A DNA stretch of 64,000 bases from a bacterium (GCA_017542305.1 JAFXXK010000004.1:1-64000); one strand, 5' to 3'; positions 52,360 to 60,489 are shown, numbered from the stretch's first letter. A program made the numbers and translations. The notes: a model not told the origin generated them from the sequence alone.

Positions 52360-52857
52360 TTATTTAAGTTTCCTGTTTATGGTTCTTGTTTCCATCATAT
52401 CCGGTATCGGATTATCAACCCTGTTTGAACGTCTGTTTTTAACTTTCATATCAGCTTCAATGTACGGTACTTTGTTCGGGTTTTTCATAAGATAATCGAT
52501 ATCACTTCTGCCGTTAAATTTTTGCGGAGCCAAGCGACCGTATGGCGAGGTATATTGATTATAATCAGCTGCCAAAACGTAACTGTCATTCTTTGGTACA
52601 ACATTAAAAGCTAATGCCATTCCTTCCGTAAACAGGTTTGACAAAATTCTTATAAAACCGAATCCACCGATTATTATTACAAGAAATACTCCGAGAATTT
52701 TCGGAGCTGCAGCAATAGTCTGTTCCTGTACCTGTGTTACAGCCTGCAAAATACCTACAACCAAACCGATGCCTGCTGCGACGAGTACGCAGGGCATAGA
52801 TATTGAAAGCATGGTTAAAAACCCTTTTGCCAAATATTCTGCTAATATTTCAATCAT
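52360..52857 (-). CDS. fliQ: Flagellar-type export protein FliQ with C-terminal extension
   Basis: 165 residues. Residues 1-~88 are FliQ (two TM helices; SMPCVLVAAGIGLVVGILQAVTQVQEQT is the family hallmark). A further ~75 polar residues (VLAADYNQYTSPYGR...VDNPIPDMMETRTINRKLK) are not found in standard FliQ (~90 residues). The extension is probably cytosolic. GGGAGG precedes the ATG. Part of the export gate with FliP and FliR. Confidence 0.88.
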   Translation of the reverse strand: MIEILAEYLAKGFLTMLSISMPCVLVAAGIGLVVGILQAVTQVQEQTIAAAPKILGVFLVIIIGGFGFIRILSNLFTEGMALAFNVVPKNDSYVLAADYNQYTSPYGRLAPQKFNGRSDIDYLMKNPNKVPYIEADMKVKNRRSNRVDNPIPDMMETRTINRKLK

Positions 52858-52889
52858 TATGTTAGTCCTCCCTCAATATCCAATCTTCG

Positions 52890-53531
52890 TCAGTTGTAAC
52901 TTGTGACAAGTCCCTGCACTATTAATGCCCAGCCGTCCACCGCAATAAATATCAGCAGCTTAAACGGCAGCGATATAATCGTTGGTGATAACATGAACAT
53001 ACCAAGTGCCAGAAGTATGTTTGCAACTACCAGGTCGAGTACAATAAACGGTACAAATATTATAAAACCTATTTCAAATGCTGTTTTAAGTTCACTAACA
53101 ATATATGCGGGTGCAACCTGCCATACGGTTATTTCATCCGGTGTTGCCGGCTGAGTCTTATGTGAAAGCTGGATAAAGAATGCCAAATCACTTTCTCTTG
53201 TCTGCTTCATCATAAATTCTTTCAGCGGCTTTGACCCTTCTTCAATTGCCATAACCATATTTTGATTTCGCTGATACGGTACACTTCCCATTTCGTACAT
53301 TTTTTGGAAAGTTGGTCCCATAGTGAAGAAAGTAAGTATTACCGATAACCCTATAATAACTATTGACGGCGGTACGGACTGCGTACCCATTGCTGTTTTA
53401 AGCATTGAAAATACTATAACAAATCTCAAAAAACTTGTCATACAGCAAAATACGAGCGGTATTAGCGAAAATACCGTCATAACTATCAATATTTGTAATA
53501 CAGGATTTATATCTTTTAATACGCTATCCAT
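52890..53531 (-). CDS. fliP: Flagellar-type export protein FliP
   Basis: 213 residues. The FliP pattern is clear: FSLIPLVFCCMTSFLRFVIVFSMLKTAMGTQSVPPSIVIIGLSVILTFF...GPTF near the N-terminus, then a C-terminal pair of TM helices with IGFIIFVPFIVLDLVVANILLALGMFMLSP. The N-terminal signal sequence present in enteric FliP (long form) is missing, as in SctR proteins. It follows FliO by 9 bases. Confidence 0.93.
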   Translation of the reverse strand: MDSVLKDINPVLQILIVMTVFSLIPLVFCCMTSFLRFVIVFSMLKTAMGTQSVPPSIVIIGLSVILTFFTMGPTFQKMYEMGSVPYQRNQNMVMAIEEGSKPLKEFMMKQTRESDLAFFIQLSHKTQPATPDEITVWQVAPAYIVSELKTAFEIGFIIFVPFIVLDLVVANILLALGMFMLSPTIISLPFKLLIFIAVDGWALIVQGLVTSYN

Positions 53532-53540
53532 TTATATCCC

Positions 53541-54071
53541 CTATCCGTTTATTTTCTTTAACATTTCGTGAAGTCTGTTTGGCTGTTGTTTTACCTTTTT
53601 TTGGAAATCAACTATAATCGGTAAATCATCAACACTGCTTTGATTTTTAAGCTCATTTTTTACTGCTGAAATAGTTGCAGTATCAGGTGTAATATTTCTT
53701 TCTTCTGTTGTATGTTTTTTTGCCGGAAGTGTATCTTTAGCAGCAAAGTTTTCTTCAAATCTCATTTCTGCTTTAGTATTATCGGCAAAAACTTCTTTAC
53801 CCGAAGCTTTTTCATTTGCTCCGAGTTTTGAAATCAAAGTTGTTTTATCAATATCGCCTGCAATAAGAAATCTTTCTTCTCCGGCTTTTACGATATACAA
53901 ATTTTTTCTTGGGGCAATTGAAATTGTTTCTTCAATACTTAGCATACGGCTTTTAGAAGAACCTGATATCATTCCGCCTGCGGCAAATTTCTTATACACC
54001 ATGAGGGCAAAGAAAATTAACCCCATCATTGCCATTGTATAAACTGCAAAATTAACTAAGTACCCTGTCAT
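53541..54071 (-). CDS. fliO: FliO-like export accessory protein
   Basis: 176 residues. One N-terminal TM helix (residues ~4-26) followed by a cytosolic domain with the FliO pattern SRMLSIEETISIAPRKNLYIVKAGEERFLIAGDIDKTTLISKL. FliO helps to assemble the FliP core. The C-terminal ~90 residues are variable and polar. AGAGGG precedes the ATG. First gene of the export cluster after the fliM/N-like gene. Confidence 0.82.
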   Translation of the reverse strand: MTGYLVNFAVYTMAMMGLIFFALMVYKKFAAGGMISGSSKSRMLSIEETISIAPRKNLYIVKAGEERFLIAGDIDKTTLISKLGANEKASGKEVFADNTKAEMRFEENFAAKDTLPAKKHTTEERNITPDTATISAVKNELKNQSSVDDLPIIVDFQKKVKQQPNRLHEMLKKING

Positions 54072-54122
54072 ATATATATCCCTCTCAATCTTCTTGTTTA
54101 TCGGTAATCAGGAATTTGAAAA

Positions 54123-55352
54123 TTAGATATCTTCATCTTCAAGTTCGAAATCACTGTAGTCAAATTCATCTTCTTCGTTTGCTGCAGATTCTTCTTTTGA
54201 TGCTTCAGCTTCAGCTTTTGCTTTTTCCTGATTATCAGTAATAATATGTGAATTTTCTTCATTATCTTCTTCTGAATCGTCATCAGGTATTACCGGAGCT
54301 TCAGATACAGGTTTATCTTTCTGAAGAATTTCCGCGATTTTAACCCCGTAACGGTCGTTAACAATAACAAGTTCCCCGCGTCCGATAATTTTGTTTTCAA
54401 CTCTTAAGGTAATATGATTATCATAAAGCGCTGCAACGTCAACGATTTGTCCGAGTTCAATCTTCTTCAAATTACCCAGAGAAATTTTTACAGGATTCAA
54501 TTCCGCATACATATCAACTTCAATGGTATCCCATAAGTTCTTTGGAACAGCTTTATCAGCCATTTCGTCACCTCCGTTATTTTCATTAAATGGTATTTCA
54601 ATATTAAAGTTTGGTTCAATATGAACAATTTTTTCTTCATCCAGAACATACATTTTAAGATTACTCAAATCACTGTCCTCAAGGATAATCAAATCTCCTT
54701 CTTCCAGATTTTTCAGTTCATCTACGGAAAATCTTGTTCTGCCTAATACAAGTCTTACGTCTGTATTGCATTCATAAAATTCTTCATAACTGAATTTATC
54801 TCCCTGACTTTCTATTTTGCTGGGTGATAATCTGCCGTCAGGTACGGAAATAATAAATCTTCCGAATATTTTTTCGTTTTCTTCATCTTCTATGAGGAAT
54901 GTCAAATGCGTCATATCGAAATTGGTTCTTTTAAAGTTTACGACAGGCGGCGGTTCTAAAAACGGTATAAGTATTTTAGAAACATGCTCGCTAAATCCTG
55001 TCAGCATTGCTTTTTCCAATTCAGAGATATTCTCGATATTAAAAGGTCTGCCGGCTCTGCCTAAACCTTTATCAAGCATTAATTCCATTGTACCTTCGGA
55101 TATTCTTATGTACATATCATAGAATTTGTCAATTCTTACTTTTGTTACAAAGTGAGCTTCTTTTCTTTGTAACAGGTTAATATTTTTGCTTACGCCCATT
55201 AAATGGCAATTTAATCCGGGCAGGAAAAATCCGTCGCATGATTTTTGCAATGCGAGAGGAAACAGCTTCTCATACCAGTCGTATTCTTTGTATAAGAGGC
55301 TCGGACTTTCTATTGTTCTTCTGTTTTTCTTTGCTTTAGAATTTTTAATCAA
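54123..55352 (-). CDS. FliM/FliN-like switch protein with two SpoA domains
   Basis: 409 residues, TTG start with GAGGG upstream. Residues ~45-190 resemble the FliM middle domain (KVRIDKFYDMYIRISEGTMELMLDKGLG...). Residues ~205-255 hold a first SpoA-like segment (VRLVLGRTRFSVDELKNLEEGDLIILE). Residues ~270-340 are a second, FliN-type SpoA domain (VDMYAELNPVKISLGNLKKIELGQIVDVAAL...GRGELVIVNDRYGVKIAEIL). The tail is acidic. This is the SctQ/FliY-type fused layout of a C-ring protein. It sits before fliO-fliP-fliQ-fliR. Confidence 0.82.
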   Translation of the reverse strand: MIKNSKAKKNRRTIESPSLLYKEYDWYEKLFPLALQKSCDGFFLPGLNCHLMGVSKNINLLQRKEAHFVTKVRIDKFYDMYIRISEGTMELMLDKGLGRAGRPFNIENISELEKAMLTGFSEHVSKILIPFLEPPPVVNFKRTNFDMTHLTFLIEDEENEKIFGRFIISVPDGRLSPSKIESQGDKFSYEEFYECNTDVRLVLGRTRFSVDELKNLEEGDLIILEDSDLSNLKMYVLDEEKIVHIEPNFNIEIPFNENNGGDEMADKAVPKNLWDTIEVDMYAELNPVKISLGNLKKIELGQIVDVAALYDNHITLRVENKIIGRGELVIVNDRYGVKIAEILQKDKPVSEAPVIPDDDSEEDNEENSHIITDNQEKAKAEAEASKEESAANEEDEFDYSDFELEDEDI

Positions 55353-55521
55353 TGATTATCCCTCTATCCAAGTCATTTGATTATTTCCCATAAATACAAT
55401 AGAATATTTTTACTTCCCTAACATCAACCTTTTAATGTATTTTTTTAAAAAATCAAGATGGATATTTTAAAAGGTGATGAAAATTTTCACCACCTTTTAA
55501 AAAATACATATATAATATTAT

Positions 55522-55974
55522 TTATTGTTCTATAATTTCATCACTTTTAAGAAAATCGGCAAGACCTTTAAGACCTAACTTGTAACTCTCAGCTCCAAAT
55601 CCGCTTATTTGTGCAAGGCAAACAGGAGCAATAAGTGATTTATTTCTGAAATCTTCTCTTGCGTGAATATTTGTCATGTGGACTTCTACCGTCGGAATGT
55701 TAACGGCGCTGATGGCATCTCTTATTGCTACACTTGTGTGAGTGTATGCGGCAGGGTTTATTACTATGCCGTCAAAATTGTCCAATGCGGAATGGATTTT
55801 TTCAACAATTTCACCTTCCATGTTACTTTGGTATGTTTCGATGTCGATACCGAGTTCAAATGAAAAAGAATACAAATCTTTTTCCAATTCTTTCAAAGTT
55901 GTTGTACCATACTTGTCGGGTTCCCGAATCCCAAGCATATTCATATTTACGCCGTTTATAACCAATATTCTCAT
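55522..55974 (-). CDS. aroQ: 3-dehydroquinate dehydratase, type II
   Basis: 150 residues, normal for type II. It removes water from 3-dehydroquinate in the shikimate pathway. Seen: [23 protein letters not shown] (usually GPNLNLLG.R.P..YG..TL; the Tyr of the lid is present), the catalytic-site [16 protein letters not shown] and [19 protein letters not shown] start 13 codons upstream is open but has no ribosome-binding site; AGGAG lies before this ATG. A CATG array lies ~70 bases upstream. Confidence 0.95.
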   Translation of the reverse strand: MRILVINGVNMNMLGIREPDKYGTTTLKELEKDLYSFSFELGIDIETYQSNMEGEIVEKIHSALDNFDGIVINPAAYTHTSVAIRDAISAVNIPTVEVHMTNIHAREDFRNKSLIAPVCLAQISGFGAESYKLGLKGLADFLKSDEIIEQ

Positions 55975-56041
55975 AATTTCTCCTATGGAAATATTATATA
56001 ACAAATTTGTCAAATTGTAAATTTTTATTACATTTTTAATC

Positions 56042-56082
56042 CATGATGTAACATGATTTTCATGTTCGACATATCATGCATG
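56042..56082. repeat. CATG array, five copies
   Basis: CATG at 56042, 56052, 56061, 56075 and 56079. It contains CATGTTCGAC, the reverse complement of GTCGAACATG at 42.81 kb. It lies ~70 bases upstream of aroQ, as the other array lies ~60 bases upstream of the TIGR02757 gene. Confidence 0.5.
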
Positions 56083-56120
56083 TACAACTATCCCCAAATC
56101 TCCTCCCAAGATTATTGTGT

Positions 56121-56150
56121 AAGCTATACAGAATGTGTAGCTTTTTTTTT
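56121..56150 (+). terminator. Orphan intrinsic terminator with T9
   Basis: AAGCTATAC / GTGTAGCTT, a 9-bp stem with one G-U pair and loop AGAAT, followed by nine T. It points along the + strand, where no gene ends. It may close a small RNA transcribed from ~56.0 kb. Confidence 0.75.
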
Positions 56151-56261
56151 ACCCACCGAGCAGAGGTATGAGCCTGTAAGGCGAAAGTCGAACAATTATA
56201 AACGGAAACGTTGAGTTTTCGTTTTAATTGTGAGCGGTACCGTTTAATGCGAGGTGGGTAA
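56149..56261. other. Structured intergenic element, candidate RNA
   Basis: A closed structure: outer arms TTACCCACC (56149-56157) and GGTGGGTAA (56253-56261) pair perfectly, and inside lies a long hairpin (56192-56231, ~17 bp with one mismatch, loop GTTGA). No credible ORF covers it. It may be a structured RNA or a non-autonomous repeat. The next 140 bases up to the TM protein gene are AT-rich, with nothing recognised. Confidence 0.45.
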
Positions 56262-56402
56262 TTTGAGCGTGGAGCAAATCCAATTCCAAAAACAATGTGA
56301 GGGCGAAATATGAACAATTAAAAAATAAAAAATGAACAATTTAATTTTTAATTTCGTTAATAATTCATAATGCGAATTTATTACAGAAAAAGGAGACATA
56401 TT

Positions 56403-56837
56403 ATGACAGAAGAAAGAATTGAAAACGAAAACGAAAAATCAAGAGAGAAGTATTTTTATGTAAGTAAAGAATGTACTTACAAATTTTTAGGTACGGTAGT
56501 TGCATCATTTATAGGTGCATTGTTGGCATTAGCGGTATTTACTGCATTGCACAAACCTCCCGTACCGCCGGCAGGACCTCAGATGCGGCCTGACATTCCT
56601 TGCCCGTGCAGAATCATGGACAGAGGCGGACGTCCTGACAGAGTATTTCCGCCAAGAGGGGAATTCAGACACCACAAACATTTTAGAGGTGGCGAATTTC
56701 AAAGAGGTTACGGATTTAGAGGTCACAAAGGATTCAGAGGTTGTCCAAAAGGTAAATTAATGCCTCCTCCTCCGCAAAAATTTGAAGCAGGAAAAAATAT
56801 TCAGGTTCCACAAAATTTGCCCCCGAATAAGAAGTAA
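56403..56837 (+). CDS. Membrane-anchored Gly/Arg/His/Pro-rich protein
   Basis: 144 residues from the ATG with AGGAG upstream; an ATG 11 codons earlier lacks one. N-terminal charged segment, one TM helix (residues ~28-50: FLGTVVASFIGALLALAVFTAL), a Pro-rich linker with CPC (DIPCPCRIMDRGG), then a low-complexity region rich in Phe, Arg, Gly and His (RHHKHFRGGEFQRGYGFRG). The FRG/FQRG repeats resemble nucleic-acid- or polyanion-binding tails. Family not recognised. Confidence 0.65.
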   Translation: MTEERIENENEKSREKYFYVSKECTYKFLGTVVASFIGALLALAVFTALHKPPVPPAGPQMRPDIPCPCRIMDRGGRPDRVFPPRGEFRHHKHFRGGEFQRGYGFRGHKGFRGCPKGKLMPPPPQKFEAGKNIQVPQNLPPNKK

Positions 56838-56886
56838 TTCATAACTATTCATCATTCATCTCTGAAAAGGGAAATACTCCCGATTT

Positions 56887-56916
56887 AAAGGCGATTTATA
56901 TATATAAATCGCCTTT
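56887..56916 (+). terminator. Hairpin between convergent genes
   Basis: AAAGGCGATTTATATATATAAATCGCCTTT is a perfect inverted repeat between two converging genes; a bidirectional terminator is likely, though the T tract is short. Confidence 0.75.
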
Positions 56917-56936
56917 CCGTTATTAATTTCTTAAAC

Positions 56937-57362
56937 TTATAGTCCATATATAAAACTATTAGCCAGTCTTTTTTGGAGCTCCTGGTGTATAACAGCCTTA
57001 TCCGGTGAATTTGTTTCTTCAGCTTTCCATAATTCGGTTAATAAAGAACTTGTTGACATTAACTGATAGTTCTTCGGCATTTGTTTTGCTGCTAATAGTC
57101 TTTCAAGTTCTTCTTTTTCACGCAATAAAGCTTGTTCTTTTTCTTCAAGTTTTTTCATTTCTGATTGATTAAGAACTTTTCTGGCTGCATTAGTCAGTTC
57201 ATTAATACGTTTTTGCTGCTTTATAATTTTTACTTCTAATTGACGTTTTTCAATGCCATCACGTATTTGCTGCAAATCTATTTTTGGAGGACTAACAGTA
57301 ACTAAAAATTCATTTTTTTCATTCCCCGATGACGGAGTAACCCCTTGCAAATAACATACCAT
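56937..57362 (-). CDS. Coiled-coil hypothetical protein
   Basis: 141 residues, mostly one long coiled coil (~28-95: IEKRQLEVKIIKQQKRINELTNAARKVL... EEKEQALLREKEELERLLAAK) with a short Leu-rich end. No signal peptide and no recognised family. AGGA lies before the ATG. Convergent with the membrane-anchored Gly/Arg-rich protein gene. Confidence 0.6.
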   Translation of the reverse strand: MVCYLQGVTPSSGNEKNEFLVTVSPPKIDLQQIRDGIEKRQLEVKIIKQQKRINELTNAARKVLNQSEMKKLEEKEQALLREKEELERLLAAKQMPKNYQLMSTSSLLTELWKAEETNSPDKAVIHQELQKRLANSFIYGL

Positions 57363-57467
57363 AATAATATCCTTTCTTTCCCTGTAAAAATAATCCCTAT
57401 ATATTTAATAAAAAATTTTTCGTATTAAAAATGACTGATAAAAATGTTATATTACAAAATATTAACG

Positions 57468-57496
57468 TTGTTTTTTATGTTTATTAATTATAAAAT
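57468..57496 (+). promoter_or_regulatory. Promoter of PPTase gene, leaderless
   Basis: TTGTTT (57468-57473), a 17-nt spacer, TAAAAT (57491-57496), then 7 nt to the ATG at 57504. This favours that ATG over the one 20 codons upstream. Confidence 0.5.
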
Positions 57497-57503
57497 TATC
57501 GGT

Positions 57504-57998
57504 ATGAAAATTTTTTATATAAAAATCGATGAAGAAATTGCAGGGAAATATAACCGTATTGAGTTTAAAAAACTCCAGTCAAAAATCGGCAGATATATTG
57601 TTGAATATGCAGGGAAAAATATATATAACATTACCGATACGGGAATTGTGAAAGTGAATAACAAACCCAAATTTAAATATTCGGATATAAAATTCAGCAT
57701 TTCGCATTCAAAAAATATCGTTTTGGCTGCGTTTGATGAAAATTCGCTCGGTGTTGATATTGAGTTTATGAAAGACAGGGATTTTAAAAGTTTGTCGGGG
57801 CATTACGGAATTACGGCAACGGACAAAGATGAATTTTACAGGCAATGGACACAGTTAGAGGCTGAGATAAAATTACAGTCGGAAAAAGGTTTTGTTTATA
57901 CGGATAAATTTGAAAAAGACTATATGCTGACGGTTATTTCATCAAATTCAAAGGAATTTACCCCCGAAATAACAGAGTTGAATTATCCTTCGTATTAA
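57504..57998 (+). CDS. 4'-phosphopantetheinyl transferase, Sfp-like
   Basis: 164 residues from the internal ATG. It moves phosphopantetheine from CoA to carrier-protein serines. Seen: KFSISHSKNIVLAAF, LGVDIEFM (the GVDIE metal motif) and FYRQWTQLEAEIKL (the W...EA motif, here WTQLEAEIK). Shorter than Sfp (~224), but the core is complete. It may serve acyl carrier protein or a natural-product pathway not in this window. The next gene, lpxA, depends on acyl-ACP, so an ACP-related role fits. Confidence 0.8.
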   Translation: MKIFYIKIDEEIAGKYNRIEFKKLQSKIGRYIVEYAGKNIYNITDTGIVKVNNKPKFKYSDIKFSISHSKNIVLAAFDENSLGVDIEFMKDRDFKSLSGHYGITATDKDEFYRQWTQLEAEIKLQSEKGFVYTDKFEKDYMLTVISSNSKEFTPEITELNYPSY

Positions 57999-58077
57999 AA
58001 TTATATTAAATCTTTGAAGAATAGCGATTTTTTATAATATAATTTTTTTATCGTGAAGATTATAAGAGGAGAGAAAA

Positions 58078-58887
58078 ATGATTGATAAAACCGCAGTAAT
58101 TCATCCGTCAGCGCAAATTGCAGATGATGCAATAATAGGACCTTACGTTGTTATCGGTGAAAACGTAAAAATCGGAAGTAAAACAAGAGTAATAGCTAAC
58201 GCATATATTGAACATGCAGAAATCGGTGAAAGATGCACAATTTCTCCGTTTGCTACAATAGGTTCCGAACCGCAGGATTTGGGTTACAAAGGCGAACCGA
58301 CGAAAGTTGTTATCGGTGATGATACAATAATCAAAGAAAACGTAACAATACACAGAGGAGCTGCGTGCGGTGATTTTACAACCAGAATAGGTAATAAATG
58401 TTTGCTTATGGTTGGTTCTCATATTGCTCATAACTGCGTTCTTGCTGATCAGGTAATTTTAGCTAATCTTGTAACTTTAGGCGGACATGTTCACGTCGGA
58501 TTTGGTGCATTTGTTGGCGGTATGAGCGTATTCCACCAGAATATCAGAATTGGTGATATGGCAATTATCAGCGGTTTTTCTGCTTCACGTCAGGATATTT
58601 TACCATACTCTAAAGGTGAAGGCAGACCGCCTGTTCCGAGAGGACTTAATGTTGTTGCCCTGAAACGCAGAGGAGTTTCTCAGGAAATCAGAACAAATAT
58701 GAATGAAGCATTTAAACTTCTTATTTCCGAAGAATACAACACAACTCAGGCTATTGAAAAAATCAAAGCAGAGATTCCGACAAATGAATATATCGAAAAA
58801 ATGATAGAATTTGTAAAATCTTCAAAAAGAGGGGTTTTACTTAAATCTCACAAATCCGGTCACGAATCTTTGGAAAGTGAAGAATAA
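58078..58887 (+). CDS. lpxA: UDP-N-acetylglucosamine acyltransferase
   Basis: 269 residues. First step of lipid A synthesis: 3-OH-acyl transfer from ACP to UDP-GlcNAc. Left-handed beta-helix of hexapeptide repeats (IHPSAQIADDAIIGPYVVIGENVKIGSKTRV...) with the catalytic His H118 in SHIAHNC, and GNLVTLGGHVHVGFGAFVGGMS-type active-site loop, then a C-terminal helical domain (~190-260). It stands outside the usual lpxD-fabZ-lpxA operon. AGAGGAGAG precedes the ATG. It implies LPS and so a Gram-negative envelope. Confidence 0.95.
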   Translation: MIDKTAVIHPSAQIADDAIIGPYVVIGENVKIGSKTRVIANAYIEHAEIGERCTISPFATIGSEPQDLGYKGEPTKVVIGDDTIIKENVTIHRGAACGDFTTRIGNKCLLMVGSHIAHNCVLADQVILANLVTLGGHVHVGFGAFVGGMSVFHQNIRIGDMAIISGFSASRQDILPYSKGEGRPPVPRGLNVVALKRRGVSQEIRTNMNEAFKLLISEEYNTTQAIEKIKAEIPTNEYIEKMIEFVKSSKRGVLLKSHKSGHESLESEE

Positions 58888-58911
58888 TTTCTGAGCAAAA
58901 AAGAATTTAAT

Positions 58912-58948
58912 AAAAAAAAGGATGTATTTTTGTACATCCTTTTTTTTA
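58912..58948. terminator. Bidirectional terminator
   Basis: A run of A, stem GGATGTA / TACATCC with a 6-nt loop, then eight T. It serves lpxA on the + strand and the convergent protease gene on the minus strand. Confidence 0.9.
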
Positions 58949-60346
58949 TTGTGTTATTTCTTCGTCTTTATCGTCATCATAATATTGACTGTTAATATAT
59001 TGTTCCCTTAAAGAATCCGCTCTGTGTACCGTTTGCTTCCATCTTTCAAACGGGTTTGTCGGTAAATGTTTTTTTACTATGGAGTTATCTATAGGATCAC
59101 TGAACGGGTTTCTCTTTTCAAATATATGTTGTCTGAGGTTTTGTAATGCAGAAATAATGTTTTCTTTTTTATAGCCGAATAATGAGAATGATTTTTTGCA
59201 GGTTTTTCTGGTTTCTTCAATAATATTATCATCAACACCGCAATATTTTGCATAACTTAATAACGGTTCAATAAAAAGATTCATTAAAGTCTTTTTTCTG
59301 CCTATATTTAACCAGTTTGATAATTTCAGAGCTTTGTCCAGTCTTTCAATATTAGAAGTTATGACACTGTCTTCATGAAACATGTATATAATATTGTACG
59401 GATTAATTTTGTCTAAAGCCTGAATTGCTTTTTTGATTTTTTTGTAATTGTATGTATTTATTGCTGCATCTAATTGTGCCATTATATCATTTGCTTCGCC
59501 AAGCAGTCTGTCTCTTGTTTTGGTTTTTTGTTCAAGGACTTCGGCACTGTGTCTTTTGGCTTCTTCGTAATCTTTTTCGTAAGAAGCTTTAAAATTTTCA
59601 TTGTTATCCGTAGATTTATCAAATACGGTAATACACGGACTGCATTTTTTTATTTTTGAGAGAGGAACTTTAACCGGTTCTGATGAATCCCATGGGTTAA
59701 TAAGATATATGTATTTTTTCCCAAGTAAATTTGTACTTACTCTTTGTATCTGATATGCGTGATGTGCAACTAAAGTACTATCTTTTGAGGTATATTCAAA
59801 ACCTAATGTAACGGAATATTTATTCGGATTTCTTTCTATTTCTTTAATATAAGAATCTATGTCACGCATATCATAAGCTGTTGTAAAATAGCTTGATACA
59901 TTTCCGCAGATCATCTTTATAAAAGCTTCTTTATCATAATATGAGCCGCCGTCTTTATTTCCTGTCAGTTTTTCATAAGCAAGCTCAAACGCTGCCACAT
60001 CATCATCTCCGATAGCACAGTTTCCGTTTTCCTGTGCTCTTACAATTTCCTTGTATTTGATATGAATATCTTTTGTTTTGCCGTTGTCAAGATGAAATGT
60101 TACTATAGCTCCGCCTTTACCGTCAGGTTTTATGGCATTTTTAACGGCTTCTCTGCCCCAGTCTGTATCTCTTAATGAGTTCAGTATGCTTAACAGCCAG
60201 CAGTCATTTGCCATTTGTTCGGTATTTCCGATAACTCCGTCAATATTTGTCCATACTGAACCGGAGCTTCTGCCGCCACTTCTGCCTGCAGCAGTTCTGT
60301 TATACTCTGTCTGTGTCTGAGCTTCTGTTAAATATACCCTTGTCAT
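58946..60346 (-). CDS. Calpain-like (C2) cysteine protease
   Basis: 466 residues, no signal peptide. The calpain catalytic domain is visible: C49 in NDCWLLSILNSL (calpain: D-C-W/F-L), H196 in AHHAYQIQRV (HAY) and N217 in LINPWDSS (NPW), in the correct order. The remaining ~240 residues are helical with coiled-coil segments and no EF-hands or C2 domain. Bacterial calpain homologues exist but are scattered. It may process cytosolic proteins or act as an effector. GGGGAT precedes the ATG. Confidence 0.85.
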   Translation of the reverse strand: MTRVYLTEAQTQTEYNRTAAGRSGGRSSGSVWTNIDGVIGNTEQMANDCWLLSILNSLRDTDWGREAVKNAIKPDGKGGAIVTFHLDNGKTKDIHIKYKEIVRAQENGNCAIGDDDVAAFELAYEKLTGNKDGGSYYDKEAFIKMICGNVSSYFTTAYDMRDIDSYIKEIERNPNKYSVTLGFEYTSKDSTLVAHHAYQIQRVSTNLLGKKYIYLINPWDSSEPVKVPLSKIKKCSPCITVFDKSTDNNENFKASYEKDYEEAKRHSAEVLEQKTKTRDRLLGEANDIMAQLDAAINTYNYKKIKKAIQALDKINPYNIIYMFHEDSVITSNIERLDKALKLSNWLNIGRKKTLMNLFIEPLLSYAKYCGVDDNIIEETRKTCKKSFSLFGYKKENIISALQNLRQHIFEKRNPFSDPIDNSIVKKHLPTNPFERWKQTVHRADSLREQYINSQYYDDDKDEEITQ

Positions 60347-60402
60347 CTTATCCCCGATTATTTATATCATTTATATATAATAAGTATTTAAGACAAGTTT
60401 TA

Positions 60403-60430
60403 TTGACATCATTATAGGGTAATGTTTAAT
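60403..60430 (+). promoter_or_regulatory. Candidate promoter of M29 aminopeptidase
   Basis: Perfect TTGACA (60403-60408) with TTTAAT (60425-60430) after 16 nt. A second TATAAT-like hexamer lies nearer the gene. Confidence 0.4.
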
Positions 60431-60489
60431 ATAACTTTACATATGTATAAATATCAATTATAATATAGGCATATAAGAGGAGAGAAATT

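Noticed and set aside
54098-54283. 61-residue Lys-rich minus-strand ORF at the end of the FliM/FliN-like gene
   Set aside because: It is the alternate frame of the acidic tail of that gene.
56060-56317. 85-residue minus-strand ORF in the aroQ upstream gap
   Set aside because: It has no ribosome-binding site, covers the terminator and structured element, and its composition is that of translated intergenic DNA.
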